This document shows, piece by piece, positions 8,023 to 16,256 of a DNA stretch of 39,189 nt. Each line of letters opens with the position of its first letter. Within the stretch, counting starts at the first letter, position 1. The position numbers and the translations under genes are program-made. The DNA is from JAAZPG01 sp012797375 (GTDB lineage Bacteria; Acidobacteriota; Aminicenantia; Aminicenantales; UBA4085): positions 1-39,189 of the forward strand of contig CALMMC010000061.1 of the NCBI GenBank assembly GCA_937868205.1, read 5' to 3'. The notes under the pieces are model-generated. The model was not told the origin of the DNA. It made no database searches and saw only the letters and a list, made by a program, of their open reading frames with translations.

Positions 8023-8076
8023 CTTTCAACTCCTTTGAACGAGGTTCCGATGGGCAGGATTAATCAAGAGTGGATT

Positions 8077-8106
8077 AGTTTAGGCCGGAGCGGCCGAATC
8101 TGTCAA
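8077..8106 (-). promoter_or_regulatory. Sigma-70-type promoter of the por operon
   Basis: On the minus strand a perfect TTGACA (8106-8101) is followed after 18 bases by TAAACT (8082-8077). The expected start point near 8070 leaves about 48 bases of leader with a good AAGGAG ribosome-binding site before porC. Confidence 0.75.
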
Positions 8107-8172
8107 GAGAATGAATTGGTTGGACGGGGGAGAGGCTTTAAAACAGCCGAAGCGGCCGTTCCCCTTTTTCGG

Positions 8173-8178
8173 TATAAT
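8173..8178 (+). promoter_or_regulatory. TATAAT box placing the start point at the GTG
   Basis: A perfect TATAAT sits six bases before the GTG start at 8185. Transcription seven bases beyond the box would begin on the start codon, so the mRNA would be leaderless. No convincing -35 is seen and no Shine-Dalgarno precedes the GTG. Confidence 0.55.
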
Positions 8179-8184
8179 GGCCCC

Positions 8185-9753
8185 GTGAATTCCACCGGTC
8201 CGTTTCCGCGGAACCCGCCCGGCCCGAAATCATCCGCCCGTCTTTTCCTGGCCCTGTTTCTTCTTGGAGCGGCCGTCCGGGCCGTCGATGTCTTTCGGCC
8301 GGCCGACGGCCGCGTCCGGGAATCGTGGCGGGAATGCGATTACGCGGCCGTCGCCCGGAATTTCCACCGGGAGGGAATGAACATCCTCCGTCCCCGGATC
8401 GACTGGCGGGGGGACGGTCCGGGCTTCGCCGAGATGGAGCTCCCGGTCCTTCCCTGGGCCATGGCCGTGCTTTACAAGGTTTTCGGCCTCCACGAGGAGA
8501 TCGGCCGCGGCTTGGCGTGGCTCGTCTCGCTTCTCATGCTTTTGGTCTTTTTCGCCCTGGCCCGGCGCCTTCTCCGGCCTCCCGGGGACGCGGCGGCCTC
8601 TCTCTTTTTCGTTTTGAGCCCCTTGGCCGTCCGCGTCTCCAACGCCCTCCAACCCGAAGGATTGATGCTTCTTTTCCTCCTCGTCGGGCTTCTTCATTTT
8701 CTCCGCTGGCTCGACGGAGGCGTTCGCCGGTCGTATTGGCTTTCCATCGCCGCGACGGCGGCCGCGATCCTGGTCAAAGCCCCGGCCGTCCATATCGGGA
8801 TCCTGTTCGCCGGCTTGCTTCTCTGGAAGAAAGGGCCGAGGGCCTTCCTCCGGGCGGAGACCTGGCTCTTTGGCGTCCTGGCCCTGGCCCCGGCCGCGGC
8901 CTGGTACGCCCATGCCCACGGGCTCTACCTGTCCTTCGGAAATTCCCTCGGACTCAGCGACGAGACGCATTGGATCGGGCTCGATCTTTTGCGGGCGCCG
9001 CGAACCCTGTTTTCGCTTCTCCTCGGCGCCGCCCGGACGGAAGGCCTTTTCGTCTGGACGCCGGCCGGGGTGCTCTTTCTCGGGGCTCTTCTTTTGTCCC
9101 CAAAGCGGGAGGAAGCGCGGGGGATCATTCTCTGGTGGCTGGGAGCGGTCGGCCTCTTTTACCTGGCCGCTCTCCGGACGGTCGGCGACGCCTGGGCCGC
9201 TTACTATCACGTCATCGCCGTCCCCCCGGCGGCCCTGACCGTCGGGGCCGTGACGGCCCGGTCGGCCAGACATCGTCTCTCGTCCCGCCGGGACCGGTTC
9301 CGGGGGATCGTTCCGGCCGCCGGCCTGCTGGCTGTCTTCGGCGCCGAGGCCGTCCTGGTCGTCCACGAATTCCATCCCCGGGACTACGTTTCCCTTTACT
9401 CGTGCTCCGCGCCGTTTGCCGCCGTCCTTCCGGCGGGAGACTTGATCCTGGCGACCTGCCGACCGGCCCGGGACGAGACGGGCCGGCCGGTCGCCTACAA
9501 CGCGTCCTATTTTTTCTACTGGCTGGACCGCAAGGGCTGGAACATTCCCCGGGAGGCGATTTCGCCGGATGAGGTCCGCGCCTACGCCCGAAAGGGAGCC
9601 CGTTTTTTCGTCTCTGAAAAAGACGTCTTGGATGCGGCGCCGGGATTGGAAGCCCGGCTCAGGGCCGCTTTCCCGGCGGCCGCGGAATGCCCGGCGGCGA
9701 TTCTCTTCAGGATCGAGGACTCCGGCCCCGCTCCCGACCGGATTTCTAAATAG
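8185..9753 (+). CDS. GT-C membrane glycosyltransferase (ArnT/PMT-like)
   Basis: 522-residue polytopic membrane protein of the GT39/ArnT (PMT_2) type, which moves sugars from polyprenyl-phosphate donors to acceptors on the outer face of the inner membrane. After the first membrane helix (ARLFLALFLLGAAVRAVD) comes the acidic loop typical of these enzymes (ECDYAAVARNFHREG) and then a ...EMELPVLPWAMAVLYKVFG segment like the conserved PPL region. About ten further hydrophobic segments follow, then a soluble C-terminal domain from about residue 410. The start is GTG at 8185, chosen from the TATAAT just upstream; the frame is open far upstream but there it is antisense to porC. It converges with the permease gene and overlaps it by eight bases. 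Donor and acceptor are unknown. Confidence 0.82.
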   Translation: MNSTGPFPRNPPGPKSSARLFLALFLLGAAVRAVDVFRPADGRVRESWRECDYAAVARNFHREGMNILRPRIDWRGDGPGFAEMELPVLPWAMAVLYKVFGLHEEIGRGLAWLVSLLMLLVFFALARRLLRPPGDAAASLFFVLSPLAVRVSNALQPEGLMLLFLLVGLLHFLRWLDGGVRRSYWLSIAATAAAILVKAPAVHIGILFAGLLLWKKGPRAFLRAETWLFGVLALAPAAAWYAHAHGLYLSFGNSLGLSDETHWIGLDLLRAPRTLFSLLLGAARTEGLFVWTPAGVLFLGALLLSPKREEARGIILWWLGAVGLFYLAALRTVGDAWAAYYHVIAVPPAALTVGAVTARSARHRLSSRRDRFRGIVPAAGLLAVFGAEAVLVVHEFHPRDYVSLYSCSAPFAAVLPAGDLILATCRPARDETGRPVAYNASYFFYWLDRKGWNIPREAISPDEVRAYARKGARFFVSEKDVLDAAPGLEARLRAAFPAAAECPAAILFRIEDSGPAPDRISK

Positions 9754-11155
9754 ATTCCAAGATGTAAAACGCCGCGAACGCCAGGGCCACGACGATCATC
9801 AACGGATGGACGTCCCGGATCTTGCCCCGAACGAACTTGATCAGGGTAAAGACGATGAACCCGAAACCGATGCCGTGACTGATGCTCGCGGTCAGGGGGA
9901 TGCCGATCAGGATCAGGAACGCCGGAACGGCCTCGTCGAACCGGTCCCACTCGATCTCCCGGACCATCCGCATCATCAAGAACCCGACGAAAATCAAGGC
10001 GCCCGCGGTAATGGGATAGACGAGGAAATCGGCGCCGGGGAGAGTGAAGCCGGCCTTGGCGAATTGGGCGTAGTGATCCCCGGCCGGAATGGCGATTCCG
10101 CCGCCGACCATCCCGATGACGGGGGAAAAGAACGCCGCGGCGACGAAACAAAGGCCGGCGACAATGGGCATCAGCCCGCTCCGGCCGCCTTGGGCCACCC
10201 CGGCCGCCGACTCGATATACGTCGTAATGGAACTTGAACCGAAGAGACCGCCAAAGGCGGCGCCCAAGGAATCGACGGCCAGGATTCCCTTGATTCCCGG
10301 GACCCGTCCATCCTTTTCCAGGAAGCCGGCCTGGTCGGCGATGGCGACGACCGAGCCCATGGTATCGAAGAAGTCGGTCAGCATCAGCGAGAAGACGGCC
10401 GCCAGCAAGGTCGGGGTCAGGATCTGAACAAGGGCCGTTTTTCCGCCGACGACATGGAAGGGAGCGAAAAAGGTCGAGAAATCGAGAGGAGCGATGACCG
10501 ACGACGGCCACTCGACCAGGCCGAAGAGCAAAGCCGCCATGGCGGCCGCCCCCAGCCCGATCAGGATGGCGCTTTTTCGGCCCATGGCCGAGAAAAAGAT
10601 GATGGCCAGGAGTCCGGCCAGGGTCACCCAGACGTGCTTCTGGCTGAAATCGCCGATTTCGACCAGGGTCAGCGGGGCGGGTCGGATGAGGCCGCCCTGG
10701 TTCAGTCCGAGGACGGCGATGAAGAGCCCGATGCCTGCCCCGATTCCCCGCTTTAGGTTTAAGGGAATGGCGTTCATCACGGCTTCGCGGAGCCCCGAAA
10801 GAACGAGGATCAGGATGATGATCCCCTCGGCCAAGACCACGGCCATCCCCACCTGCCAGGGAACACGGGCCTGCTGGAAGCCGATGACGGAAAAGGCCAG
10901 CATGGCGTTGAAGCCCATCCCCGAGGCCAGGGCCAGGGGGCGGTTGGTGACCAGCCCCATCAGGATGCTGACGACGGCCGCCCCGATCGCCGTGGCCGTG
11001 GTCGCGGCCGTGAACGGGACGCCGGCCGCGGCTAGAATGGCGGGATTGACGAAGACGATGTAGCACATCGTCAGGAAGGTCGTGATCCCGGCGGCGATTT
11101 CGGTGCGGACGTTCGTTCCTCGCTTTTTGAGGCTGAAGACGCTTTCTAACCCCAT
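9746..11155 (-). CDS. NCS2 purine permease (AzgA/PbuG-like)
   Basis: 469-residue inner-membrane transporter of the NCS2 nucleobase family, AzgA branch (hypoxanthine, guanine or adenine uptake by proton symport). The N-terminus TNVRTEIAAGITTFLTMCYI is characteristic, as are TDFFDTMGSVVAIADQAG and GSSSITTYIESAAGVAQGG, which carry substrate-binding residues. About twelve to fourteen hydrophobic segments are visible over the usual length. It is the last gene of the minus-strand glycan operon, three bases after the FAD oxidoreductase. Its presence there is odd, because purine uptake has no obvious role in polysaccharide assembly. Exact purine specificity cannot be read by eye. Confidence 0.92.
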   Translation of the reverse strand: MGLESVFSLKKRGTNVRTEIAAGITTFLTMCYIVFVNPAILAAAGVPFTAATTATAIGAAVVSILMGLVTNRPLALASGMGFNAMLAFSVIGFQQARVPWQVGMAVVLAEGIIILILVLSGLREAVMNAIPLNLKRGIGAGIGLFIAVLGLNQGGLIRPAPLTLVEIGDFSQKHVWVTLAGLLAIIFFSAMGRKSAILIGLGAAAMAALLFGLVEWPSSVIAPLDFSTFFAPFHVVGGKTALVQILTPTLLAAVFSLMLTDFFDTMGSVVAIADQAGFLEKDGRVPGIKGILAVDSLGAAFGGLFGSSSITTYIESAAGVAQGGRSGLMPIVAGLCFVAAAFFSPVIGMVGGGIAIPAGDHYAQFAKAGFTLPGADFLVYPITAGALIFVGFLMMRMVREIEWDRFDEAVPAFLILIGIPLTASISHGIGFGFIVFTLIKFVRGKIRDVHPLMIVVALAFAAFYILESI

Positions 11156-11158
11156 GAT

Positions 11159-12490
11159 TTATTCCCCTAAAATGGTTTCGACGGCTTCGGACGCGGTCTT
11201 AAGCGCCGCGTCGTTGTTGACCGTCGCCCCTTTGATGAAGGCTGTTCCGCCGATATACAAGCCTGGAACGGGACTATGAAAACCGCCGATCCGGAGCGGC
11301 GGGCCGAAGGCCGGGAGGGGCAGGGAGAGGGGTTCGCGATGAACCTGCGCTTCGAGGATGTCTTCTTCGGCCAGGTCCGGAAACATGCGCCGCAGGGACG
11401 GAAGAAAAAGATCCCGTACGCCGTCGTCCGTCAGGCCGGCCGCGGGATCGCCGGACGCGACATACTTGGGCAGGTAGACGAGATGACGTCCGCCGAAGCG
11501 TTCGGGGCCGAGAACGTTCGTGCTTTCGATGACGCCGGTGAACGGCGGATCGGGGTCGAGGAGGTTGACGAGGTAATAAGGGGAGAGCGATTTGCGGAGG
11601 GCGAGGAGGCGGCAGACAAGGCCCATATGCTCCAGGCGGCGGAACCGGGCCCAGGCCGGATCTTCGGCCGGCGCTCCGGCCAGGCGCAGGGCTTCGGGCA
11701 GGGGAACCGCCAGCAGCACCCGGTCAAAGGCTTCGGCCCCCTCCCCGGTTTGGATTTCGAGGGCGCCGCCCGCCGGAGCGACCGAGCGGACCGGAACGCC
11801 GAGCCGGAGGCGGGCCCCCGAATCCCGAAGGGCTTTTTCGGCGGCCCGGAGAACCGGCGCGTAACCGCCGCGGACGGCGCCCATCCGCTCCCGGCCGCCG
11901 GCCCCCCGGCGGGCCCCGAAGAGACGCTTGATGGTCGCGTCCATGAAAGAGGCGGGCGTCTTTTCCCGGGTGTCGCCGAGCTTGCTCCGAAGGAGAGGAT
12001 CCCAAAAATTTTCCGTCACCGTCCGGCCGAAGCGGCGGTCAAGCCATTCCCGGGCGACCGGCTCGTTCGCTCCGCCGGGCGGCGGGGACAGGGCGATCCG
12101 CAGGATTCCCCAGCCTAAGCGGAGCTTGGCTCCGGGGGAGAGGAAGGGAAAACGGAGAAAATCAGCGGTCGAGGCGAAAGGGACAAGGCGTCCCCGGCCG
12201 TAAAAGCCGGCCCGGGACGTCCGCCAATCGATCTCTCCGGCCAAGCCAAGATGGGCGAGAAACGCGATCGTGGCCCGGTCGGATGCTAAAATCACGTGGT
12301 AGAAGCGGTCGGCGACGGTTCCGGCTATGGAGACGGGGGCGCAGAGGCCGCCCAAGCCGGCGGCTTTTTCGAACAACGTCACCCGGAAACGGCCCGAGCG
12401 CGCCAAAGCCAGGGCGGCGGCGATTCCGGAGAGGCCTCCGCCCACGACGGCGATCGTTTTCAGGCGCTGGGAGGCCGGCTCGGGCGGCAT
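11159..12490 (-). CDS. FAD-dependent amine-oxidase-fold oxidoreductase
   Basis: 443-residue flavoprotein of the protoporphyrinogen-oxidase/amine-oxidase-like superfamily (HemY-like COG). The FAD Rossmann motif is at the N-terminus (VVGGGLSGIAAALALA, followed by Glu in LFEKAAGLGGLC), and the second FAD-binding segment is at the C-terminus (PGLYIGGTAFIKGATVNNDAA). Members of this broad group are common in extracellular-polysaccharide loci, where the substrate is usually unknown. A role in haem synthesis is unlikely given the neighbours. UDP-galactopyranose mutase has the same fold and is a possible relative, but I do not see its active-site signature. It lies nine bases after the GT2 gene and three before the permease. 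Confidence 0.82.
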   Translation of the reverse strand: MPPEPASQRLKTIAVVGGGLSGIAAALALARSGRFRVTLFEKAAGLGGLCAPVSIAGTVADRFYHVILASDRATIAFLAHLGLAGEIDWRTSRAGFYGRGRLVPFASTADFLRFPFLSPGAKLRLGWGILRIALSPPPGGANEPVAREWLDRRFGRTVTENFWDPLLRSKLGDTREKTPASFMDATIKRLFGARRGAGGRERMGAVRGGYAPVLRAAEKALRDSGARLRLGVPVRSVAPAGGALEIQTGEGAEAFDRVLLAVPLPEALRLAGAPAEDPAWARFRRLEHMGLVCRLLALRKSLSPYYLVNLLDPDPPFTGVIESTNVLGPERFGGRHLVYLPKYVASGDPAAGLTDDGVRDLFLPSLRRMFPDLAEEDILEAQVHREPLSLPLPAFGPPLRIGGFHSPVPGLYIGGTAFIKGATVNNDAALKTASEAVETILGE

Positions 12491-12499
12491 GGCTTCGTC

Positions 12500-13615
12500 C
12501 TAAAATTTCTTCCTCAGGGGGCTGGGGAGGTGGATGCGATCGCCTTCCCCCTTGGAGCAATCGCGGTAGGTGATGCTGGCCAGGTAGAAAAGCTCGGCGA
12601 AATAGCGCTTTTTTTGAAGGGCGAGGAGGCCGAGACTGATCAACTGGATGGCGACCAGCAGGGCGATGCCGCCGACGATGAAAGAGTGAGGGGCCATTTG
12701 GAAAGCCCGGCCGATCGCTTCAGACAGCCGGAAGGCGAACGAAAGATCATTGGGGGACAGGGCCCGGTAAAAGTGGATCGTGTGCCGGAGCGTCCAGAAC
12801 AGCGGATAGAGGGAAAGGATCAAGAGGAGAAAGCCGGGGACGATGTAGAACAGAAAGGGGCGGAAAAGAAACCCGGAAACCAGGCTCTGGATGACGCTCC
12901 GCATCAGCCGGACATTGGAGACCCTCCGTCGGCGGCCTCCGGCCCGGGCGTTCTGTTCCGTCCAGTCGAGCACGGCCGGTATTTCCACGATCCGGGCCCG
13001 GAGAATCTTGGCCTTGTTGATGATCTCCGGATTGATGTCCACGTCCATGGCCCACAAGCTCAGCGACCGGATGAAGGGGCCGTCGTAGGCCCGGACCATC
13101 CCGGTGATGTTGGTCAGCTTGTCGGAAAAGAAGTCGCGGGTGGCCATCCGGCAGAGGAACCAGTTGGCCGTCCGGCTCAGGATCCGGCGCAAAAATGGAA
13201 TGCCCACGGTCCGTCCGCCCTCGGCGTAGGGCGAAGCGATGACGATTTTCGCCCGGCTCGTCCTCATCTTTTCGATCAGGCGGCCGATGTGCTCCGGGGC
13301 GTAGCTCAGGTCGGCGTCGATGACCACGACGATCGCCCCCTGGCTTCCGTGGAAGGCGGTCCGGAGGACCTGGCCGAGACGGAAATTGAATTGATGATGA
13401 AAGACGCGGACGTCGCCGCGCCCGGCGGCGAAAGCCTCGGCGATATCGCCGGTGGCGTCGCGGCTGCCGTCGTCGACGATCAGGATTTCGAAACGGTAAT
13501 CGGTCAGCGTTTGGAGATAGCGGTCGAGCCGGTCCAGGTTCCGCTCCAGGACGGCCGCCTCGTTGAAAGCCGGGCAGATCACGGAAACCAGCGGACGCGG
13601 GTCGGTCTCGTTCAT
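12500..13615 (-). CDS. GT2 glycosyltransferase, ArnC/DPM1-like
   Basis: 371-residue membrane-bound family 2 glycosyltransferase. The GT-A domain starts VSVICPAFNEAAVLERNL, has the nucleotide-binding VDDGSRDAT and a metal-binding DAD in VVVIDADLSYAPEH. Two C-terminal hydrophobic regions (FLFYIVPGFLLLILSLYPLF and FIVGGIALLVAIQLISLGLL) anchor it, as in polyprenyl-phosphate sugar synthases such as ArnC, GtrB and DPM1. It may charge polyprenyl phosphate with the sugar used by the GT-C enzymes at 8185 or 21748. The ATG at 13615 overlaps the deacetylase stop as ATGA; an ATG 14 codons further upstream is less likely. Confidence 0.88.
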   Translation of the reverse strand: MNETDPRPLVSVICPAFNEAAVLERNLDRLDRYLQTLTDYRFEILIVDDGSRDATGDIAEAFAAGRGDVRVFHHQFNFRLGQVLRTAFHGSQGAIVVVIDADLSYAPEHIGRLIEKMRTSRAKIVIASPYAEGGRTVGIPFLRRILSRTANWFLCRMATRDFFSDKLTNITGMVRAYDGPFIRSLSLWAMDVDINPEIINKAKILRARIVEIPAVLDWTEQNARAGGRRRRVSNVRLMRSVIQSLVSGFLFRPFLFYIVPGFLLLILSLYPLFWTLRHTIHFYRALSPNDLSFAFRLSEAIGRAFQMAPHSFIVGGIALLVAIQLISLGLLALQKKRYFAELFYLASITYRDCSKGEGDRIHLPSPLRKKF

Positions 13616-14580
13616 CGGAGGGCCTTCCTCGGGAGCGCCGCCGGGGCGTCGAAGCACCGTTCGGCGTACGCGCCCAGCGGTAGAATATCAAAATATTCGG
13701 AAAAAATATCGAGGGCGTCAAGAACCAGGGCCCGCTTCTTCCTCCGGTCCAGCTTCATGGCCGGGAAAAAGCCGAGTCCCGGGGCGTCGGCGGCCGCGAG
13801 AAAATCGAGGGGATGGAGAAGAAAGCTCACCCCGGTCCGGGAGGTCCGGCATGCGGTCAGGGCCGTCCGCAGGTACGTCCGCATCGCGGCCGGCGAAATC
13901 GCCCCGAGGTAGAGAAGATAGCTCAAGTGGAACGGCGTTTTCAGGAGCGGCAGGGTCGTGACGGGGATCTCTAAAAGCGTTGTCCCGCCCCGCAGGCGCC
14001 AGAAATAAGGGCGGACGGGCCGGAGCCCCTCGGTCGCGCCGCCGAAGAGCTTCCGGCGCTCCTCCCGCTGGCGTTCAGACAGGCTCGACTGGGCGAAATA
14101 ATAAAGACGGCCGAGCGGGCCGATGAACGTCGGAAACGTGGAGGCGTCATAGAGATAGCCCCGGGCGGCCAGGACCTCGATCAAGTCCGGGCTCCAGCTG
14201 AATCCCGGCCCCCGGAAACCGCGGGGCCGGAGTCCGGTCGCCTCGGTGATCGCTGTTTCAGCCCGGCCGATTTCCGCCTCGATCTCCGGCTTTGTTTTGC
14301 GATGGAGCCAGGGCTCGTGATCGAACGAATGGTTTCCGGCCTCGTGGCCGGCCTCGGCGATCAGCTTCAGGACCGCCCGGTTCTTTTCGAGGGCGGCGTC
14401 GCGGCCGACGATGAAGAACGAAACCCGCAGGCCGCGCCGGCCGAAAAGATCCAGGACGTCGGGCAGGAGGCGGTCCAGGTAGGAGGGATATGTATCCCAT
14501 CCCGGATCGCCGTGGGTTTTCAGATAAGACCAGAGGTTATCCAGGTCGAAGGAAATCCCGGCCGCCGCCCGTCCGCTCAC
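13612..14580 (-). CDS. Polysaccharide deacetylase (NodB family)
   Basis: 322-residue NodB-homology deacetylase acting on N-acetyl (or other acyl) groups of glycans. The catalytic acid pair lies in SFDLDN (Asp12, Asp14) right at the N-terminus, the metal ligands are the two His of GNHSFDHE (His84, His88), and the later RGPGFSWSPD matches the RxPxG...G motif. There is no signal peptide, so it acts in the cytoplasm, probably on a lipid- or nucleotide-linked sugar. The start is GTG at 14580, overlapping the dehydrogenase stop as GTGA; the upstream open frame is antisense noise. It resembles the deacetylases of exosortase-associated polysaccharide loci. Confidence 0.88.
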   Translation of the reverse strand: MSGRAAAGISFDLDNLWSYLKTHGDPGWDTYPSYLDRLLPDVLDLFGRRGLRVSFFIVGRDAALEKNRAVLKLIAEAGHEAGNHSFDHEPWLHRKTKPEIEAEIGRAETAITEATGLRPRGFRGPGFSWSPDLIEVLAARGYLYDASTFPTFIGPLGRLYYFAQSSLSERQREERRKLFGGATEGLRPVRPYFWRLRGGTTLLEIPVTTLPLLKTPFHLSYLLYLGAISPAAMRTYLRTALTACRTSRTGVSFLLHPLDFLAAADAPGLGFFPAMKLDRRKKRALVLDALDIFSEYFDILPLGAYAERCFDAPAALPRKALR

Positions 14581-16256
14581 GGATTCTTCTTTCCCCTGCG
14601 CCGGGAGAGCTCCAGGCTTTTCTCGGCCAGCGAGAGGGTCGAGCCTTGGAACAGGGGGAGGACGTCGACGGGGACGGGGGCGGCGAGCCGGCAGCCGGTG
14701 ACGCACGTGGCGGCCAGACGCCCCGCTTCCCGGAGATCCAGGCGGTTATGATCGTCGGAGGCGTCGGCGTTGATGAATTCGGCGAACGCCTCCATTTCCA
14801 GGGCGAGGCCGCGCTCCACCGCCTGGAAGCCGGCCAAGGCAAAATCGATCAAGGCGGGCGGGGGGGCGGCCCGTCCCTTGCCCAGCCCCGGAATATCCGG
14901 GGCTTCACTCCGGGAGAAAAGTCGGCAGCCGTCGAAGACGGCCGGGGTCTCCGGAAAGAACCGCAGAATCCGCGGCCATTCCGACCGGTATTCATCGTGA
15001 GCCGCGCAGATCACCGCTCCGTCCGCGCCGAACAGGGCTTGGTCGAGGTCCCGGGTGAAGGATTCGGCCAGGCCGGTCCGCTCGAGGTTCTGGTCGCCGG
15101 GGCGGACATAGGGATCGTGCAGGACGACGGCGGCTCCTCGGCCGGCCAATACGGTCGCCAAGGCCAGCGTCGGAGAGTTGCGGGTGTCCTCGGAATTGGG
15201 ACGGTAGGCCGTCCCGAGAAGGGCGATTTTCTTCCCGGCCGGCGGACCCCAGAGCTCGGCAAGACGGTCGGCCGCATAGGCGGGCGAGGCGTCGTTGATC
15301 CGCCGCGATTGAAGGAGGAGGCTGCCCGACATGTCCCGTCCCGCCTCGATCATCCGCCAGAGAAGGAGAACCCCGTCCTTCGGAAGGCAATGGCCGCCCA
15401 CGCCGATGGTCGGGACGAGAAGCCCGCCGGCGGGAACCGGAGCGTTGTCCTCCCAGGCGAGCCGGCGGTTGACTTCCCCGCGAAGGGCGTGAAAATCGAC
15501 GTCCAGCCCGTCGCATAAACGGACCAGCTCGGCTGCGCAGGCGATCCGGACGTCGCGGCAGGCGTTCTCGAACGTCTTGACCGTTTCCGCGGTCAGGCAA
15601 TTCGTCAGATGGAGGCGGCCGGAGGAGACGAGGGAGGCATACAGGCGGGCGACGGCCGGCGCGGTTTCGGGGCGCAGTCCGCCGATGAGCTTGTCCGAGG
15701 TCCGGATCCGCTCCAGGAGAAATCCCGGCATGACCCGGTTGGGGCTGTTGGCCAGAAGGATATCGCGGCCGTCGGCCAGGCCATGGTCGGCGAACGCCTT
15801 CCGCATGACCGTCTGCATCGTGGTCGGGGCCAGGGTGGATTCGAAGATGATGAGCGTTTGCCGGCCGGCCGGCCGGTTCCGGAGGACCTGGATCGTCGCC
15901 GACACGGCTTCCATCAAGGGACCGTAGTCGGGGGCGAGGCCGCGCTTGTCCGTCTGGACGCAAAAGAGGATCGCGCCGGCGTCTCCAAGGGCGCTGAAAT
16001 CGGACGTGGCTTGGAGCGTTCCGGCGGCCGCCGCCCGGCGGATGAGAGGTTCGAGGCCGGGCTCGATGCCTCCCAGCGGGGACCGGCCGGCGTTGATGGC
16101 GCCCACCTTCCATCCCGACGTCGGGGAGTTCCGCTGGATCAGGAGGACTCGGGCCGGTTTCGCCGAGGCGTCCGGGGGAGGCGCGGAAGCCAGGGCGGCG
16201 GCCATCGGAATGCCGACGACGCCGGCTCCGACGACGGCGATCTTTTCGGTGTTCAT
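14577..16256 (-). CDS. UDP-sugar dehydrogenase with C-terminal extension
   Basis: 559-residue nucleotide-sugar 6-dehydrogenase (UDP-Glc/GDP-Man dehydrogenase superfamily, WecC/WbpO side), which oxidises a UDP-sugar to a UDP-uronic acid. The NAD Rossmann motif is VVGAGVVGIPMA (residues 8-19), ESTLAPTTMQTV marks the first domain, the catalytic Cys290 lies in GVGGHCLPKDG, and the third domain runs about 341-450 (ALLGTAYRPNSEDTRNSP, HDPYV, AVICAAHDEYR). Residues about 465-559 are an additional stretch beyond the usual end, probably helical (AVERGLALEMEAFAEFINAD ... HNRLDLREAG). ATG at 16256 overlaps the asnB-like stop by four bases. The uronic acid it makes is a plausible substrate for the amidotransferase upstream. 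Confidence 0.88.
   Translation of the reverse strand: MNTEKIAVVGAGVVGIPMAAALASAPPPDASAKPARVLLIQRNSPTSGWKVGAINAGRSPLGGIEPGLEPLIRRAAAAGTLQATSDFSALGDAGAILFCVQTDKRGLAPDYGPLMEAVSATIQVLRNRPAGRQTLIIFESTLAPTTMQTVMRKAFADHGLADGRDILLANSPNRVMPGFLLERIRTSDKLIGGLRPETAPAVARLYASLVSSGRLHLTNCLTAETVKTFENACRDVRIACAAELVRLCDGLDVDFHALRGEVNRRLAWEDNAPVPAGGLLVPTIGVGGHCLPKDGVLLLWRMIEAGRDMSGSLLLQSRRINDASPAYAADRLAELWGPPAGKKIALLGTAYRPNSEDTRNSPTLALATVLAGRGAAVVLHDPYVRPGDQNLERTGLAESFTRDLDQALFGADGAVICAAHDEYRSEWPRILRFFPETPAVFDGCRLFSRSEAPDIPGLGKGRAAPPPALIDFALAGFQAVERGLALEMEAFAEFINADASDDHNRLDLREAGRLAATCVTGCRLAAPVPVDVLPLFQGSTLSLAEKSLELSRRRGKKNP

Noticed and set aside
7714..8184. N-terminal extension of the GT-C glycosyltransferase back to 7714
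   Set aside because: This part is antisense to porC and the por promoter; the TATAAT just before the GTG at 8185 marks the real start.
12296..13912. Long plus-strand ORF of 538 codons
   Set aside because: Antisense to the GT2 gene and the ends of its neighbours; composition is that of a high-GC shadow frame with no motif.
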